From Lautropia sp. (lineage in GTDB: Bacteria; Pseudomonadota; Gammaproteobacteria; Burkholderiales; Burkholderiaceae_E): a stretch of DNA of 64,000 nucleotides. Position numbers and translations under genes: made by a program. A model generated the notes under the pieces. It was not told the DNA's origin. It ran no database searches and saw nothing but the letters and a program-made list of their open reading frames with translations. Position 1 is the stretch's first letter. Each line of letters begins with the position of its first letter. Of this stretch, positions 46,672 through 55,045 are shown piece by piece. The stretch covers positions 1 through 64,000 of the forward strand of contig JAUMUG010000002.1 of the NCBI GenBank assembly GCA_030530775.1, written 5' to 3'.

Positions 46672-47577
46672 ATGCTGTCCAACCCTCGACTGCTCGAGCG
46701 CATTCCCCGCAACCAAGCTTGGCAGACCCCCGTGCCGGGGCTGAGCACCTTCCACACCGAAAACACCACAGAAGAACTCACCCCCTGCGTCCAGGAGCCC
46801 AGCCTGTGTCTGATTCTGCAAGGTGAGAAAGAAGTACGTCTGGGCGAACGCCTCTATCGCTACGATGCCGAGCATTTCATCTGCTATTCGATGACACTGC
46901 CGATCAGTGTGCGCATCAGCTCGGCCAGCAGCGACTCGCCTTATATCGGCCTGATCCTGACCTTGGAACCCCAGCACATCGCCCGGATCCTGCCCGCAAT
47001 ACCCGACGTGCCCGACGCGCCGCCCCGTGATCCACAGCCGGGAGGGCTGGTGGTCACCAGGCTCACACCGGAGCTGCGCAGTGCGGTCGAGCGTTTGCTG
47101 GCCCTCATCCACACCCCCGTCGACATTCCGATCCTGGCACCGCTCATCAAACACGAAATCCACTATCGCCTGCTGTGCGGGTCACAGGGCCGCCATCTGC
47201 GCCAGCTGTTCAGCCATGGCTCACACAGTCACCGCATCGGCAAAGCCACTCACTGGCTGCAACGGCATTACGCCGAACCGCTGCGTGTCGACACACTGGC
47301 TTTGCAGATCGGCATGAGCGTGTCGAGCTTTCATCAGCGCTTCCGAGAAGAAACGCTGATGACGCCGCTGCAATATCAGAAGCGCCTGCGACTGACCGAA
47401 GCACGTCGATTGATCCGCGGACAGCGCCTGCCGGTCGCCGGCGTGGCCCGCATGGTCGGCTACGACAGCGCCTCACAGTTCAGCCGCGAATACAAGCGTT
47501 TTTTTGGAACCAGCCCCAGCCAGGACAGCGCCGGCGGCCATATCGAGCCAGGAGAGCAGACACAGAATCTGGGTTGA
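46672..47577 (+). CDS. AraC-family regulator, YqhC-like
   Basis: A 301-residue regulator with an AraC-type N-terminal domain (EPSLCLILQGEKEVRLGERL, typical of YqhC-like proteins). It has a C-terminal double helix-turn-helix (VDTLALQIGMSVSSFHQRFR and GVARMVGYDSASQFSREYKR). In E. coli YqhC activates aldehyde reductase genes in response to aldehydes, and here the gene diverges from two alcohol dehydrogenases. Control of those genes is therefore a reasonable inference. The start at 46672 is chosen by family length; no strong ribosome site is visible. Confidence 0.88.
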   Translation: MLSNPRLLERIPRNQAWQTPVPGLSTFHTENTTEELTPCVQEPSLCLILQGEKEVRLGERLYRYDAEHFICYSMTLPISVRISSASSDSPYIGLILTLEPQHIARILPAIPDVPDAPPRDPQPGGLVVTRLTPELRSAVERLLALIHTPVDIPILAPLIKHEIHYRLLCGSQGRHLRQLFSHGSHSHRIGKATHWLQRHYAEPLRVDTLALQIGMSVSSFHQRFREETLMTPLQYQKRLRLTEARRLIRGQRLPVAGVARMVGYDSASQFSREYKRFFGTSPSQDSAGGHIEPGEQTQNLG

Positions 47578-47611
47578 TCGACTCATTCCCAGCCTGGAAG
47601 CACGCCGTCCG

Positions 47612-47658
47612 CGCTATCCTTCTCCGCCCTGAAGGACGGGGGTTCGCCGCACACCAGG
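47612..47658 (+). repeat. dispersed hairpin element, copy 2
   Basis: A 47-bp match to the element at 14336-14381: cgctatcct, four different bases, then cgccctgaaggacgggggtt and gccgcacacc. It lies 34 bp after the AraC gene stop and can form the same imperfect hairpin, so it may also terminate transcription. Confidence 0.6.
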
Positions 47659-47835
47659 TCATGGCAACCCGGAGGCTCGGTGACGGCAGACGCTTCTCCA
47701 GAAACAGCCCCGCTGTGACATGAATTCATTCAGAAACCGAATAAGCGACGCTGCAGAACTGGGTAAACGGGTCTCCGGTGGAAACCCACGTCTTAGAATC
47801 CGATACATTCTCTTCTGTGACGGATCCTTTTCTTC

Positions 47836-48741
47836 ATGGCAGACATCACGATTCTGGACGGCGGCATGGGCCGCGAGCTGGCGCGGCGCGGTGCGCCCTT
47901 TCGACAGCCGGAATGGTCGGCGCTGGCGCTGACCGAGGCGCCCGATGCGGTGCTGCAGACGCATCTGGATTTCATCCGGGCTGGCGCCGAAGTGATCACG
48001 GCCAACAGCTACGCGGTGGTGCCTTTTCACATCGGCGATCGCTTCAAGACCGAGGCGCAGACGCTGGCGGCGGTGGCCGGCCGGCTGGCACGCGAGGCGG
48101 CCCATCTGGCCGATCGTCCAGTGCGAGTGGCGGGCTCGTTGCCGCCGCTGTTCGGTTCCTATCGGCCCGATCTATTCGATGAAGCCCAAGCCCCGGCGCT
48201 GGCGCAACCGCTGGTGCGTGGGCTGGCGGCGCATGTCGACATCTGGCTGGCCGAAACACAAAGCAGCATCGGCGAAGCCGCCTTCTGGAAAACGCAGCTA
48301 CCCAAAGACGGCAAACCCTTCTGGGTGTCGTTCACGCTGGAAGATACCGAGCTCCACGATGAACCGGTACTGCGTTCGAACGAGCACGTGCGCGAAGCGG
48401 TGGCCGCGATGACGAGGGTGGGCGTGGATGCGCTGCTGTTCAATTGCAGTCGCCCCGAGGTGATGGAAGCGGCGATTCGGGTAGCGCGAGAGCAGCTGGA
48501 TGACGCCGGCGGCCCGGCCCGTCTCGGGGTCTATGCCAATGCTTTCGAGCCAAGCCACGGTGAAATGCGGGCGGCCAACGATGGGCTGGACGAGATCCGT
48601 CGTGATACGACGCCATCGAATTATCTGGCCTGGGCACGGCAATGGGTCGCGGCCGGTGCCGACATGGTGGGGGGCTGCTGCGGCATCGGACCGGAGCATA
48701 TCGCCGCGCTGGCGACAGGCCTGCCGAAGCAGCATACTTAG
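47836..48741 (+). CDS. mmuM: homocysteine S-methyltransferase
   Basis: Zinc enzyme that transfers a methyl group from S-methylmethionine (or a related donor) to homocysteine; 301 residues. It begins ITILDGGMGRELARRG, has AGAEVITANSYAV, and carries the zinc cysteines in LLFNCSRPE and VGGCCGIGPEHI. The donor cannot be read from the sequence. It is followed by an amino-acid antiporter gene on the same strand after 185 bp; a combined uptake role is possible but unproven. Confidence 0.9.
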   Translation: MADITILDGGMGRELARRGAPFRQPEWSALALTEAPDAVLQTHLDFIRAGAEVITANSYAVVPFHIGDRFKTEAQTLAAVAGRLAREAAHLADRPVRVAGSLPPLFGSYRPDLFDEAQAPALAQPLVRGLAAHVDIWLAETQSSIGEAAFWKTQLPKDGKPFWVSFTLEDTELHDEPVLRSNEHVREAVAAMTRVGVDALLFNCSRPEVMEAAIRVAREQLDDAGGPARLGVYANAFEPSHGEMRAANDGLDEIRRDTTPSNYLAWARQWVAAGADMVGGCCGIGPEHIAALATGLPKQHT

Positions 48742-48926
48742 CGAGCCGGTCCGGGCAGAATGCTTCGCAAGGCAATCCGGCAAGACCGAAACAAGCCGCA
48801 ACACCTGCAGCTTTACCGCGACCCTGCTATCCCTGTCGCACCCTAACCTGGCCGCTCGTTCGAGCCCTCTTCCAGGCCCTGCTTCTCCAGAAGTCAACCT
48901 TCTTCGATCGACGACAAACACCTCAC

Positions 48927-50354
48927 ATGTCCTCCAAATCCCAGATCGGGCTGACAGCCCTCACTGCGCTGGTCATCAGTTCGATGGTCGGTTCGGGTAT
49001 TTTCAGCCTGCCGCAGAACATGGCGGCGGTAGCCGGTTCGCAAGCGCTGTTGATCGGCTGGCTGATCACCGGCGTCGGCATCATTTTTCTGGGGCTGTCA
49101 TTTTCGGCGCTGTCCCGGCTGCGTCCCGACCTGGATGGCGGTATTTACACCTACGCCCGCGATGGTTTTGGCGATCTGATGGGCTTCTTTTCGGCCTGGG
49201 GCTATTGGCTGTGCACCACGATCGGCATCGTCGGTTATCTGGTGGTGGCCTTCGAGGCGATCGGCAGTTTCATCGACACGCCCGGTGCGGTGGTCTTCGG
49301 CAAGGGCAATACACCGGCCTCCTTCGTCGGCGCTTCAGTGGTGGCATGGCTGGTCTACGGGCTGGTGGCATCCGGTATCAAGGAAGCAGCCGGCGTCAAT
49401 CTGGCGGCCACCTTCGTCAAGATTCTCCCGCTGGTGCTGTTCATCGGGCTGGCCGCTTGGTTCTTCGATGCCGCCACCTTCATGGCCGACTGGGAGGGTA
49501 CCGGTATCCAGATCGATGGAAAACCCGCCGGCCTGATGGATCAAGTCGAAAGCACGATGCTGATCACCCTGTGGGTATTCACCGGCATCGAAGGGGCGGC
49601 GGTACTGTCCAAGCACGCTCGCCGCCGGGCCGATGTCGGCTGGGCCACGGTGGTGGGCGTGGTGCTGGTGCTCACGCTTTACGTCGCCATCACGCTGCTG
49701 GCGCAGGGAGTGCTGCCGCGTGCGCAGATCGCCGGGATGTCGAACCCGTCGATGGCCGGGGTGCTGGCACACATGGTCGGCCCCTGGGGCAAGGTGCTGA
49801 TCAGCGTCTGTCTGATCGTGTCGGTACTGTCCTCCTATCTGAGCTGGACGCTGTATGCCACCGAAATCCCGCACATGGGCGCCAAAAATGGCGCCTTTCC
49901 GGCCTCGTTCATCAAGCTCAACCGCAACGAAGTGCCGCAGGGTTCGCTGCTGTTCACCACGCTGACGGTACAGCTCTGCCTGTTTCTGGTCTGGCAGACC
50001 GGCAACAGCTACGAAGCATTGTTGATGATCTCGACCTCGATGATTCTGGTGCCCTATTTTCTGATCGGCGCCTATCTGCTGAAACTGTCGTTCGCTCAGA
50101 ATCTGAATTGGTCATACAAGCTCACCGGCCTGATCGCCACTCCTTATGCGCTGTGGATCGTCTATGCCGCCGGAGTCGAATACCTGCTGTTTTCAGTATT
50201 GCTCTACCTGCCGGGCGTGCTGCTGTTTCTGTATTCTCAGCACCGCCACCATGGCAGCTGGCGGCTCGGCCGCGCCGACCGGCTGGTGCTGCTGGCGCTG
50301 GCCGTGCTGGCCGTCCCTGCCCTATGGCGCTTCTGGCAGAGCCTGACGGGCTGA
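48927..50354 (+). CDS. basic amino-acid antiporter, ArcD-like APC family
   Basis: A 475-residue carrier with about twelve membrane helices. The N-terminus has IGLTALTALVISSMVGSG and IFSLPQNMAAVAG, the hallmark of arginine:ornithine antiporters; helix 6 has LWVFTGIEGAAVLSKHARRR. No arcABC genes are nearby, so lysine, arginine or another amine could be the substrate. The start at 48927 is set by the first helix; an open frame extends upstream to 48642 through the end of mmuM. No strong ribosome site is seen. Confidence 0.88.
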   Translation: MSSKSQIGLTALTALVISSMVGSGIFSLPQNMAAVAGSQALLIGWLITGVGIIFLGLSFSALSRLRPDLDGGIYTYARDGFGDLMGFFSAWGYWLCTTIGIVGYLVVAFEAIGSFIDTPGAVVFGKGNTPASFVGASVVAWLVYGLVASGIKEAAGVNLAATFVKILPLVLFIGLAAWFFDAATFMADWEGTGIQIDGKPAGLMDQVESTMLITLWVFTGIEGAAVLSKHARRRADVGWATVVGVVLVLTLYVAITLLAQGVLPRAQIAGMSNPSMAGVLAHMVGPWGKVLISVCLIVSVLSSYLSWTLYATEIPHMGAKNGAFPASFIKLNRNEVPQGSLLFTTLTVQLCLFLVWQTGNSYEALLMISTSMILVPYFLIGAYLLKLSFAQNLNWSYKLTGLIATPYALWIVYAAGVEYLLFSVLLYLPGVLLFLYSQHRHHGSWRLGRADRLVLLALAVLAVPALWRFWQSLTG

Positions 50355-50450
50355 GAGAAGGAAGAAGCGCGAGCGGCTGCCCGACATTTGCAGGAAGGAA
50401 ACAGCCGCCCACGCAGTTTCGGGGTGGTGACGGACACCCGCCTTTCACGT

Positions 50451-51479
50451 TCAGGCAGCCATGTCCAGCACGATACGACCTTCGATCTGGCCTTTGTGCA
50501 TGCGCTCGAAAACCCGGTTGATGTCATCGATCCTGGCCGCTTCGACCTTCGCCTTCACCTTGCCGGCGCTGGCAAAACCGATCGCCTCCTGCAGATCGAG
50601 CCGGGTGCCGACGATGGAGCCGCGCACGGTGATGCCGTCGAGCACCATCGAGAAAATCGGCAGCGGGAACTCACCCGGCGGCAGGCCATTGAGAGCGATC
50701 GTGCCGCCCCGACGCACCATGCCAAGCGCCTGCTGGAAGGCCTTGTGTGAAACGGCGCAGACCAGCACACCGTGGGCGCCACCGATTTCTCGTTTCAGGA
50801 AGGAGCCCGGATCGGTTTCGGCCGCATTGACGGTCAATGTCGCACCCAGGTGCCGCGCCAGTGCCAGCTTATCCTCGGCAATGTCGACGGCGGCCACATT
50901 GAAGCCCAACACCTTGGCATACTGCACCGCCAGATGCCCCAAGCCGCCGATTCCGGAGATCACCACCCAATTACCGGGGCGGGCGCCGGTCATTTTCAGA
51001 CCCTTGTACACCGTGACACCGGCGCACAGGATCGGCGCCATTTCCACGAAGCCGATGTCGGCAGGCAGATGGCCGACGTAACCGGGATCGGCCAGTGCAA
51101 AGTCGGCAAAACCACCATTGACCGAGTAGCCGGTATTCTGCTGGCTTTCGCACAGGGTTTCCCAGCCCCCCAGGCAATGCTCGCAATGGCCGCAAGCGCT
51201 GTGCAGCCAGGGGATGCCCACCCGATCACCTTCCTTGACGTTCCTGACGTTCCTGCCCACACCCGCCACGAAACCTACACCCTCATGGCCGGGGATGAAC
51301 GGCGGATTCGGCTTGACCGGCCAATCCCCTTCAGCGGCATGCAGATCGGTGTGGCAGACACCGGATGCCTCGATCTTGACCAAGATTTGATCATCGGAGG
51401 GCACTGGAACCGGCATCTCTTCGATCACCAGCGGTTTGCCGAACTCGCGCACGACGGCAGCTTTCATCATTTGGCCCAT
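50451..51479 (-). CDS. adhP: zinc-dependent alcohol dehydrogenase AdhP
   Basis: NAD-dependent medium-chain alcohol dehydrogenase, 342 residues, ethanol-active class. Catalytic zinc residues are in SGVCHTDLHAAEGDWP and PGHEGVG, the structural cysteines in CGHCEHCLGGWETLC, and the cofactor site is WVVISGIGGLGHLAVQYA. It stands alone between a convergent antiporter gene and the divergent ArsR regulator. Third zinc alcohol dehydrogenase within 8 kb. Confidence 0.95.
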   Translation of the reverse strand: MGQMMKAAVVREFGKPLVIEEMPVPVPSDDQILVKIEASGVCHTDLHAAEGDWPVKPNPPFIPGHEGVGFVAGVGRNVRNVKEGDRVGIPWLHSACGHCEHCLGGWETLCESQQNTGYSVNGGFADFALADPGYVGHLPADIGFVEMAPILCAGVTVYKGLKMTGARPGNWVVISGIGGLGHLAVQYAKVLGFNVAAVDIAEDKLALARHLGATLTVNAAETDPGSFLKREIGGAHGVLVCAVSHKAFQQALGMVRRGGTIALNGLPPGEFPLPIFSMVLDGITVRGSIVGTRLDLQEAIGFASAGKVKAKVEAARIDDINRVFERMHKGQIEGRIVLDMAA

Positions 51480-51835
51480 GACACAGCCTCCTGCATGTAA
51501 AGAAAGGAGCCAATAAATTCTCGGATGCTAGTTGTTAATTATTGATAAGCAGGTATGCAGTCTACGCCGTTTCAGTATTCATGGCCAAGCGGAGATCCCC
51601 TGAGTTACAGGATCACCCGCCTGCTGCCCCGGTTCACTTCACAGTCCGGGCTTCCGGAATCACCCCCCTCTTTGCAACCGGGCCGTGCCCCGATGGCATG
51701 CCGGATCGTCATGCCACCGGGCGGATGCCTCGATCAGCCTGCTGTCAGCACAACATTCCGATATTCCATGGAATGTTGTACAATGCCTCCATGTCCTGTA
51801 CCACCTTCTCGGTCGTTTCGATGCGGTACACAACG
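51480..51835. other. divergent control region, adhP / arsR-type gene
   Basis: A gap of about 356 bp with an AT-rich patch just upstream of adhP (51500-51545), probably its promoter, and the inverted-repeat operator near 51750-51779. In-frame ATGs at 51791 and 51821 could start the regulator earlier, so the right boundary is uncertain. Confidence 0.5.
51750..51779. promoter_or_regulatory. candidate operator of the ArsR/SmtB-type regulator
   Basis: A 10-bp perfect inverted repeat, acaacattcc and ggaatgttgt, with a 10-bp spacer that extends the symmetry (attccatggaat at 51763-51774). It lies 57-86 bp upstream of the chosen start of the regulator gene, where autorepression by an SmtB-type protein is expected. 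Confidence 0.65.
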
Positions 51836-52234
51836 ATGCCCAGTCATATCCCCCCGTCGACGCAGACACTGCCAGAGCAGGATCATCCCGATTGCCGGCA
51901 CGCGCATCCGGCCGATCCTGCGTTGTCGGCCCCGAGCTTTACCGAGCAACAGCTGCAACTGGCTGCACAGATGTGTCAGGCGATGGGAGACCCCACTCGC
52001 CTGCGGATCCTGTTGTGGCTGGCCCAGCGTGAGGTCTGCGTGTCGGAACTGGTCGAGCTGGAGAATGCGAAGCTGAGCAGCATGTCGGCCCGGCTGCAGC
52101 AGCTGCACAATGCACGGTTGGTATCGCGACGGCGGCAGGCCAAGCACATCTTTTATTCGCTGGCCGATGAGCATGTGCGCAACCTGCTGATGAACGTGCT
52201 GAATCACGCCAGCGAACCCGAACACATGCGCTGA
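51836..52234 (+). CDS. ArsR/SmtB-family metal-responsive repressor
   Basis: A 132-residue winged-helix repressor. The core begins AQMCQAMGDPTRLRILLWL, and the recognition helix region is LSSMSARLQQLHNARLVSRR. Helix alpha5 reads ADEHVRNLLMNVLNHASE and contains the complete DxH-x10-HxxE zinc-site pattern of SmtB and CzrA, while the alpha3 CxC arsenic site is absent. This predicts sensing of Zn(II), or Co/Ni. The start at 51836 is chosen for family length; 51791 and 51821 are alternatives. Upstream is a palindromic operator; downstream is the His-rich protein gene. Confidence 0.9.
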   Translation: MPSHIPPSTQTLPEQDHPDCRHAHPADPALSAPSFTEQQLQLAAQMCQAMGDPTRLRILLWLAQREVCVSELVELENAKLSSMSARLQQLHNARLVSRRRQAKHIFYSLADEHVRNLLMNVLNHASEPEHMR

Positions 52235-52429
52235 CGTGTCCAGCGTATGCGGATCCGGGCGTCCACACAGCCCACACGACACGGACGACACAGCCTGGGA
52301 TTCTTCCGCCGCTCCTTCCACCGCCTCGTCCCGCCCTGCGACGGACAGCACCGCCCAAGCAACCCGATTCATTCCAGAACCTCCCGTCCACATACCCTCA
52401 TGGACGGCCCACCCCGAAGGAGTTTTTTC

Positions 52430-52789
52430 ATGAGCAACTGCAATCAACCCCACCACACCAACCATGATCACGTGCACGGCCCGGGCTGCGGCCACACCGC
52501 CGTCAGGCACGATGGACACATCGATTACCTGCACGATAGTCACCTGCACCACCCGCACGGCGATCATGTCGACGAGCACGTGATTGCCGTTTCAGCCGCC
52601 AACCCCGACGTCTGCACGCCCGAGCACCGTTGCAATGGTCACGAGGCGGGTCATGTACACGGTCCGGGTTGCGGCCATGAAGCCGTCCCGCATGGAGACC
52701 ACATCGACTATCTGGTCGACGGCCACCTGCATCACCCCCACGGCGATCATTGTGATGATCATGGCCCGATCGAGGTCGTGAAAGGCTGA
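52430..52789 (+). CDS. histidine-rich metal-binding repeat protein
   Basis: A 119-residue protein with 28 histidines and 6 cysteines. Two repeats of about 37 residues, each starting HVHGPGCGH and ending HLHHPHGDH followed by an acidic HxDEH/HCDDH tail, are separated by 27 residues. There is no signal peptide, so a cytoplasmic zinc (or nickel/cobalt) buffer is the likely role. The start at 52430 has a very good ggag 8 nt upstream. It lies 195 bp after the SmtB-type repressor on the same strand, which suggests metal-induced expression. Confidence 0.9.
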   Translation: MSNCNQPHHTNHDHVHGPGCGHTAVRHDGHIDYLHDSHLHHPHGDHVDEHVIAVSAANPDVCTPEHRCNGHEAGHVHGPGCGHEAVPHGDHIDYLVDGHLHHPHGDHCDDHGPIEVVKG

Positions 52790-53247
52790 TCCAACTGCGT
52801 CGACATGCGCAGAACACAGCGATCGTTTGGCCGCCGATGCCGTCTCGATCACGATGCGGGCGGGGCCGTCGACAGGGAGAGCTCTCACGAGCCGGGTCAT
52901 GGCACGACGGTCGGAGGTCCGCCGGGCACTCGGGGGCATACTTGGCATTCGCGCACCGCGCTGTCGATTCGGCCGGCAACATGCTGACGGCCGATGCCGA
53001 AGCGGCATCGGCCGAATCCACCATCCGCCGGCAGGAATCCGGCCCCGCCAACCGGAAGACCTCGACCCCGAAGCCGGGCACCCCGCAGGAATGTCGTTGT
53101 CCGCTCGCCTGCAGACAGCCCTACCCGATCGAAGCCCACGGTCCGATCTGGTCGCCCCCTTCATTCCCGATCCGTGGTTCTCGGGTCACGAACCGACCTT
53201 TCATCCTCTGAAGCTGCCGCCGATCGCGTCCGTTCTGGAATCGGCCG
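52790..53247. other. intergenic stretch before the FAD-type protein
   Basis: A gap of about 458 bp. Several overlapping open frames exist on both strands but none shows a known fold, signal peptide or ribosome site. A promoter for the next gene is presumed here but not identified. Confidence 0.4.
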
Positions 53248-53358
53248 GTGGCAACGCGCCTAATTCTGCCCTCCTCTGTGACGCGGCGACCCATGAATCC
53301 CGATGCCGCGGCATACGAAGCTCCTTTGTCCACGGCCCCGTCCGTCAGCGCAGTCTTC

Positions 53359-54945
53359 ATGATGAAATCTTCCACTTCGCCCGTATCCCCCGCTCCGCTC
53401 GTGCTGGTAGGCCATTCACTGGCCGTTCTGGTCGCGGCCACCGAGCGCGCCCACCGCGGTCTGCCCACCACCATCGTCAACCCCGGCGCACAGCCGCTGG
53501 GCGGTTGGTTTGCGGGTGTGCAGGCGCTGGGCCGGCGGCACGATGCGGGCATGATGTTCTTCGAGTTCAGCTCCAGAGAGGAGCCCATAGCCCCGCCCCG
53601 GCTGGACAGCTACGATCCCATGAAACGCAACGACGTCGGCCGCTTCTGCGCGGTGGTGCGTCGCTATGTGCAGTCCTATCAAAGCACTCGTCCGATCGGC
53701 ATGCCGCGCATGTGGGTCGATGGGCAGCTGCTGCCCGACATGATGACGGGCCAAGGTCTGAGCGCACTGCCACACCTGCGTGCTTCGGCTGCGATACATC
53801 GCGAACTGTCTTCGATCAGCCAGCAGATTCGTCACGACACGGTGCTGTGGCACCCGAGCAATCACAAGACCTGGCCGGTCGATGCTTCGGCCCCCGCCGA
53901 CTGGAGTCTTGCACCGGCCCAGCATGATGCCCTGCGCTTCGATTGCGACACACTGTCGCGCAGACTGCACGGCCAATCGCTACACGAAGCGCTGTTTCTG
54001 CCCTTTGCCCGCCAGATGCTGAACCGCGACGCCAGCCATCTGGCCGCCGCATATCATCAGGTGCCCCGGCTGGCGATGTACGCCCCGGATGCCCTACTGG
54101 CGGCGATGGATGGCAAGGCCACTGCACCGACGGCCATCTTCAATCATCCGCAACAGCACACGGTGGCCGACCTGTGCCAACAGCTGGCCCAGATGGTACG
54201 CAACGACCCGCTGATCACGCTGATCGAGGATCGGATTCTGCACCTGGGCGGCAAGCCGCAGGATTTTCTGCTGATGCTACAGGCGCACGGTGAACTGCGC
54301 GCCCGGCGCCTGGGTTGGGCACTGACTCCGAGCGATGCGATCAGTGCTGCCGGGATGATGGCCGCTCCGGACGTCAACAGCCACCTGCCGCTGCTGCTGG
54401 GCTTCTTCCGGCTGCCGACCGATGCGCTGCGGCACGGCTTCAGCGTCGTTCACGCCGTCTCGAACGACACCGGTATCTATCGCGTCACCCACAGCACGCA
54501 ATGCGGGACGCCCACCGAAGCGGGCTTCACCGAGCTAGTGATCGAAGCCAATCGGGAGCGCTTCACCGCCTTCCATGGCCAACTAGCCGACGATGGCGCC
54601 ATCGAACAAGCGATGCTGCACGATTTGACGACCATGACCCTGCTCAAGCCGGGCAGCAAGCCAGCCGCCTTCGAACTGCACCGCATCGACGAGGGCCCGG
54701 CCCTGCCCACGCTGGATGCGGTCGCCACCTCCATGGACGAACGGCAGCGGATGCAGCACCACTTCCCCGGCATCGAACTGCTCGGTGACAGTGCCGCCCC
54801 CTTTGCCACCAGCCTGTCGGATCAGATCATCCAGGGCCTGCAGCAGGCTCATCGCAATGAGCTGGATTCAGACGGGATACCGATGATGCCGGCGCAAACG
54901 ATGGCGGCCGTGACACAAACGGAGAATGTCGCGATCAGTCACTGA
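53359..54945 (+). CDS. unassigned FAD/NAD(P)-binding oxidoreductase-like protein
   Basis: About 528 residues. The N-terminus looks like a Rossmann dinucleotide fold (PLVLVGHSLAVLVAATERAH then LPTTIVNPGAQPLGGWFAG), and the C-terminus has a flavoprotein-like closing motif (GIELLGDSAAPFATSLSDQI). This layout recalls amine-oxidase and UDP-galactopyranose-mutase-type flavoproteins, but the glycine pattern GHSLAV is degenerate compared with GxGxxG. Substrate and pathway are unknown. The frame is open from a GTG at 53248, and ATGs at 53293 and 53359 are both possible; none has a clear ribosome site. Confidence 0.65.
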   Translation: MMKSSTSPVSPAPLVLVGHSLAVLVAATERAHRGLPTTIVNPGAQPLGGWFAGVQALGRRHDAGMMFFEFSSREEPIAPPRLDSYDPMKRNDVGRFCAVVRRYVQSYQSTRPIGMPRMWVDGQLLPDMMTGQGLSALPHLRASAAIHRELSSISQQIRHDTVLWHPSNHKTWPVDASAPADWSLAPAQHDALRFDCDTLSRRLHGQSLHEALFLPFARQMLNRDASHLAAAYHQVPRLAMYAPDALLAAMDGKATAPTAIFNHPQQHTVADLCQQLAQMVRNDPLITLIEDRILHLGGKPQDFLLMLQAHGELRARRLGWALTPSDAISAAGMMAAPDVNSHLPLLLGFFRLPTDALRHGFSVVHAVSNDTGIYRVTHSTQCGTPTEAGFTELVIEANRERFTAFHGQLADDGAIEQAMLHDLTTMTLLKPGSKPAAFELHRIDEGPALPTLDAVATSMDERQRMQHHFPGIELLGDSAAPFATSLSDQIIQGLQQAHRNELDSDGIPMMPAQTMAAVTQTENVAISH

Positions 54946-54975
54946 TGCATCGATGCGGCAACACGCCGATGCATC
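54944..54975 (+). terminator. hairpin at the end of the FAD-type gene
   Basis: Two copies of the self-complementary gatgcatc (54944-54951, 54968-54975) can form a stem, with an inner ggc/gcc pair. It overlaps the stop codon and lies between convergent genes. Confidence 0.45.
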
Positions 54976-55045
54976 GACGCACAGCGATCGGCCGCGCGGA
55001 AGCAAGCCGGCTCGATCCTGTCGTGAGTGGCACTGGTACACCCTC

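Noticed and set aside
48500-50521. 673-codon frame overlapping mmuM and the antiporter gene
   Set aside because: Wrong frame of two well-recognised genes; low-complexity translation with no family features.
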